From Acanthococcus lagerstroemiae (lineage: Eukaryota; Arthropoda; Insecta; Hemiptera; Eriococcidae), in NCBI GenBank assembly GCA_031841125.1, contig CM063109.1:410321-474320 (forward strand): DNA of 64,000 nucleotides, in the 5' to 3' direction. Positions 61,801-64,000 of the stretch are shown here, one piece after another. The position numbers and the translations under genes are program-made. The notes under the pieces were generated by a model. It did no database searches. It saw only the letters and a program-made list of their open reading frames with translations, and was not told where the DNA came from. Numbering within the stretch: the stretch's first letter is position 1; each line of letters begins with the position of its first letter.

Positions 61801-63843
61801 CAGGCCCGTAACCAGGGGTAAGGCAGGGGGCAACACCTCCTAGCTACGCTCTTTGCCACCTGGCAAAATTACCCCCTTTTTGTAGACATCTCACAGAAAA
61901 AATGAAGCTCCCAGCTTCGAGGTCATTTATCAAAAATTTTAATAATACTGTTCTGTTAAATTTCGCATTTTTTTTTGCTCAAAGATAAAAATATACGAAT
62001 CTGCAAGTATTTTTAGCGTCGAATTCAGTGCCACGACTAGTTTTTTCTTGGACATCAAGATTTTTCTCAGTTTTATGTTAAAGTTTTAAAAAACATGAAA
62101 AAAAAAACGAAATTGCACAGTGATGTAGCCAGAATTTTTCCAAGGAGGGGGATCAGAAAAATTTTGGGTAGGGGCGGGGGTACACCTAACACGAACTGTC
62201 TGTTTTTACATTGACGTATCAGTATGTTGTGTTTTTCAACGTCAATTATGTATTTGGATTTAAATTTCATTTTGCGCATTTACTGTGATATTGCCAGCAT
62301 ATAAAAAAATTCTCATCTCAAGAGGGGGGTCACCCCCTAATCCCCCCTTGGCTACGCCACTGAAATTGCATACTGATTTAATATACTAAAAAGCAACTAG
62401 AAATCTCATCAAAAATTATTTTTTAATGCTCTTATACTCTCTGATATTTACACGAATAATGTTCCAGCCAAACGGTTCAGCAACGTTTCCAGAAGATTTG
62501 CGAAATTCAGATGTAAGCAATTGCGTAACACCATAATTCTTACCTAAAAGTATTTAACAAAAACGCTCTTTTTTGGGAGCCGGGCAACATTATCCATGTA
62601 AAACACACGATTCTTTAACTATTTTTCATGCTGAATTCAATGGCTTAAACCCTTTTTGGACAGCACATCAGAATTTTTCTTTATTTTACATTGAAATTTT
62701 GAAAAACATGAAAAGAGGTTAGAATGACATATAGCCTATACAACAGCAGTTCAAAAATAGGTCAAAATATTTTGTGTACTTGAACTGTAAAGGTTCAGTA
62801 ACAATAATAAAAACGGGGTTTGTTTGAAGATGCTTCAATGGGTACTTTTTTAATTTTTTTACAAGTCTGAATCAGTTTTGCCTTTCAAAATCCAACAGTA
62901 GTCTGCTAACATGTATACTTGCACTGCATTGTTTCAAGTACTTGCTGCTAGCTAAAGTGCTACCATTCTGTAAAAACTCACGGACAATTTGTCTATGACC
63001 ATTTTTTATTAGATGACCAATTTCAACTTTGTTTCAGTCAAACATAACTTCTTTTCAAAGTTTACATATATTTCTAATGAATGTGTAAAGTTCCTCTATC
63101 GCAGTATAATTTTACACACTTTTTGCAGATAGGCTTGTAACTGTTCTCAGTCGCATGTAAGTGCACTCATTTCCAAATCAAAATATTTCCCTAAATCTTC
63201 TTCTTTCCATTAATATCAAACATGACTACCGTCTCTTCATTTTTATCCCACTGGAGTGCGTTGAAGCTTTAAAAACATGGGAAAATGTGTAAAGTTACCT
63301 GCGAGACCGAGCTGAAAACGGCAAAAATCTTGAACATTTATTTTTCCTTCCAAATTGCTACATTTTCCTAATATTTTGAAAAATTCCCTATTATTTTTAT
63401 CAAACTCATTTAAAAGCCATACCATGAAATAAGATAAGTTGAAAAATATAAAAAATAGCTGTTTTCACTTTTTAGGAGTTTCTCCGTGTCTAGGAGATTT
63501 TTCATGGGTGGGTTCCTATTCAGCACATCAAAATACTATAGAAATGATAATTTCATCATTGAGCATTTTTCGTGTAGAACTATGTCCTAATTTTAAATAA
63601 AAATCTCAGAAAAAATGTATTCCCGCAAAATTTTAAAGTTATATTTATGTAGACAAATTTTTGTAGTTTTCTCATTTCTAGTGAGCAACATTGCTAGTAT
63701 TCGAAATGAGGGTTGTTTTTTTGGGGGGGAGGGGGGTGAGAGAAATCACAATTAGAAGTATTCAAAATGTATGAAAAAATCTTGCCCTCTCTGGTCTGCA
63801 GTTTGCCCAACCCCCTTGAAGATTCACTCTGGTTACGGGCCTA
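61801..63843. mobile_element. hAT-type element, 2.04 kb, with nested MITE
   Basis: The ends CAGGCCCGTAACCAG and CTGGTTACGGGCCTA are flanked by GGCTGGAG (61793-61800) and GGCCGGAG (63844-63851), an 8-bp duplication with one change. The interior is AT-rich without a recognisable transposase. The MITE at 62118-62362 is inserted in it. Confidence 0.87.
62118..62362 (+). mobile_element. CAGTGGCGTAGC-type hAT MITE, exact 8-bp duplication
   Basis: The ends CAGTGATGTAGCCAG and TTGGCTACGCCACTG are flanked by AAATTGCA at 62110-62117 and 62363-62370. It aligns along its length with 46840-47072 (landmark TACATTGACGTATCAGTATG in the interior). Confidence 0.94.
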
Positions 63844-64000
63844 GGCCGGAGCCTCCAAGAAACTTTGTGTAGATTCCAAAAACATTAGAGTCCTTGTTGA
63901 TGCATTCGAACGATAGTACAAAGTTCTTTGATACAATCACAGAATAGAAAAACTATTATACAATAAGGATTGAACTGACACCCGCAGCAACTTTTGAATA

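Overview
The window looks like arthropod, probably insect, nuclear DNA. It holds two conserved eukaryotic genes with canonical GT-AG introns, set in AT-rich sequence packed with transposable elements, most visibly hAT-type elements with 8-bp target duplications. No bacterial operons, rRNA or CRISPR arrays are seen. The species cannot be fixed from the sequence alone.

Conserved genes (1-24.7 kb). A methionine aminopeptidase 2 gene (METAP2) runs on the minus strand from 3202 to the left edge. Exons 1-7 (residues 1-393) are present, and the last coding exon lies outside the window. A DNAJC14-like J-domain membrane co-chaperone gene runs on the plus strand from 10677 to 23861 in ten coding exons (about 840 residues), with poly(A) signals near 24445 and 24663. 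The two are head-to-head, but their start codons are about 7.5 kb apart and the gap is filled with mobile DNA. Both gene models were assembled exon by exon; frame is kept across every junction and family landmarks fall where expected.

Intergenic mobile block (3.4-9.6 kb). This is a composite of long inverted arms around a short piggyBac-like transposase reading frame (6179-6706). One arm is split by a hAT insertion whose 8-bp duplication is exact and whose empty site survives in the other arm. The right side also contains a large foldback element.

Repeat-dominated region (24.7-64 kb). No conserved host gene was recognised. The region contains a nested series of DNA transposons and MITEs (25.07-26.01, 26.36-27.13, 27.29-29.08, 35.5, 36.0, 37.7, 42.1, 44.06-45.23, 46.84, 47.7-49.1, 57.3, 61.5 and 61.8-63.8 kb), several with exact 8-bp duplications. 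It also has an LTR-like block (29.7-30.4 kb), a minus-strand gypsy gag/protease fragment (31.2-32.2 kb), a broken jockey-type LINE (33.3-35.2 kb), a hAT transposase fragment (56.3 kb), a LINE ORF1 fragment (56.9 kb), a tandem duplication of about 670 bp (58.3-59.4 kb), a 5' LTR with primer site and an intact short gypsy gag (59.4-60.3 kb), and an RTE-like LINE tail (61.2-61.5 kb).

The most unusual items are the isolated intact gag ORF behind its own LTR, the composite inverted structure carrying the piggyBac-like ORF, the two- and three-level hAT nests, and an unrecognised ORF (39152-39532) with a second diverged inverted copy nearby.
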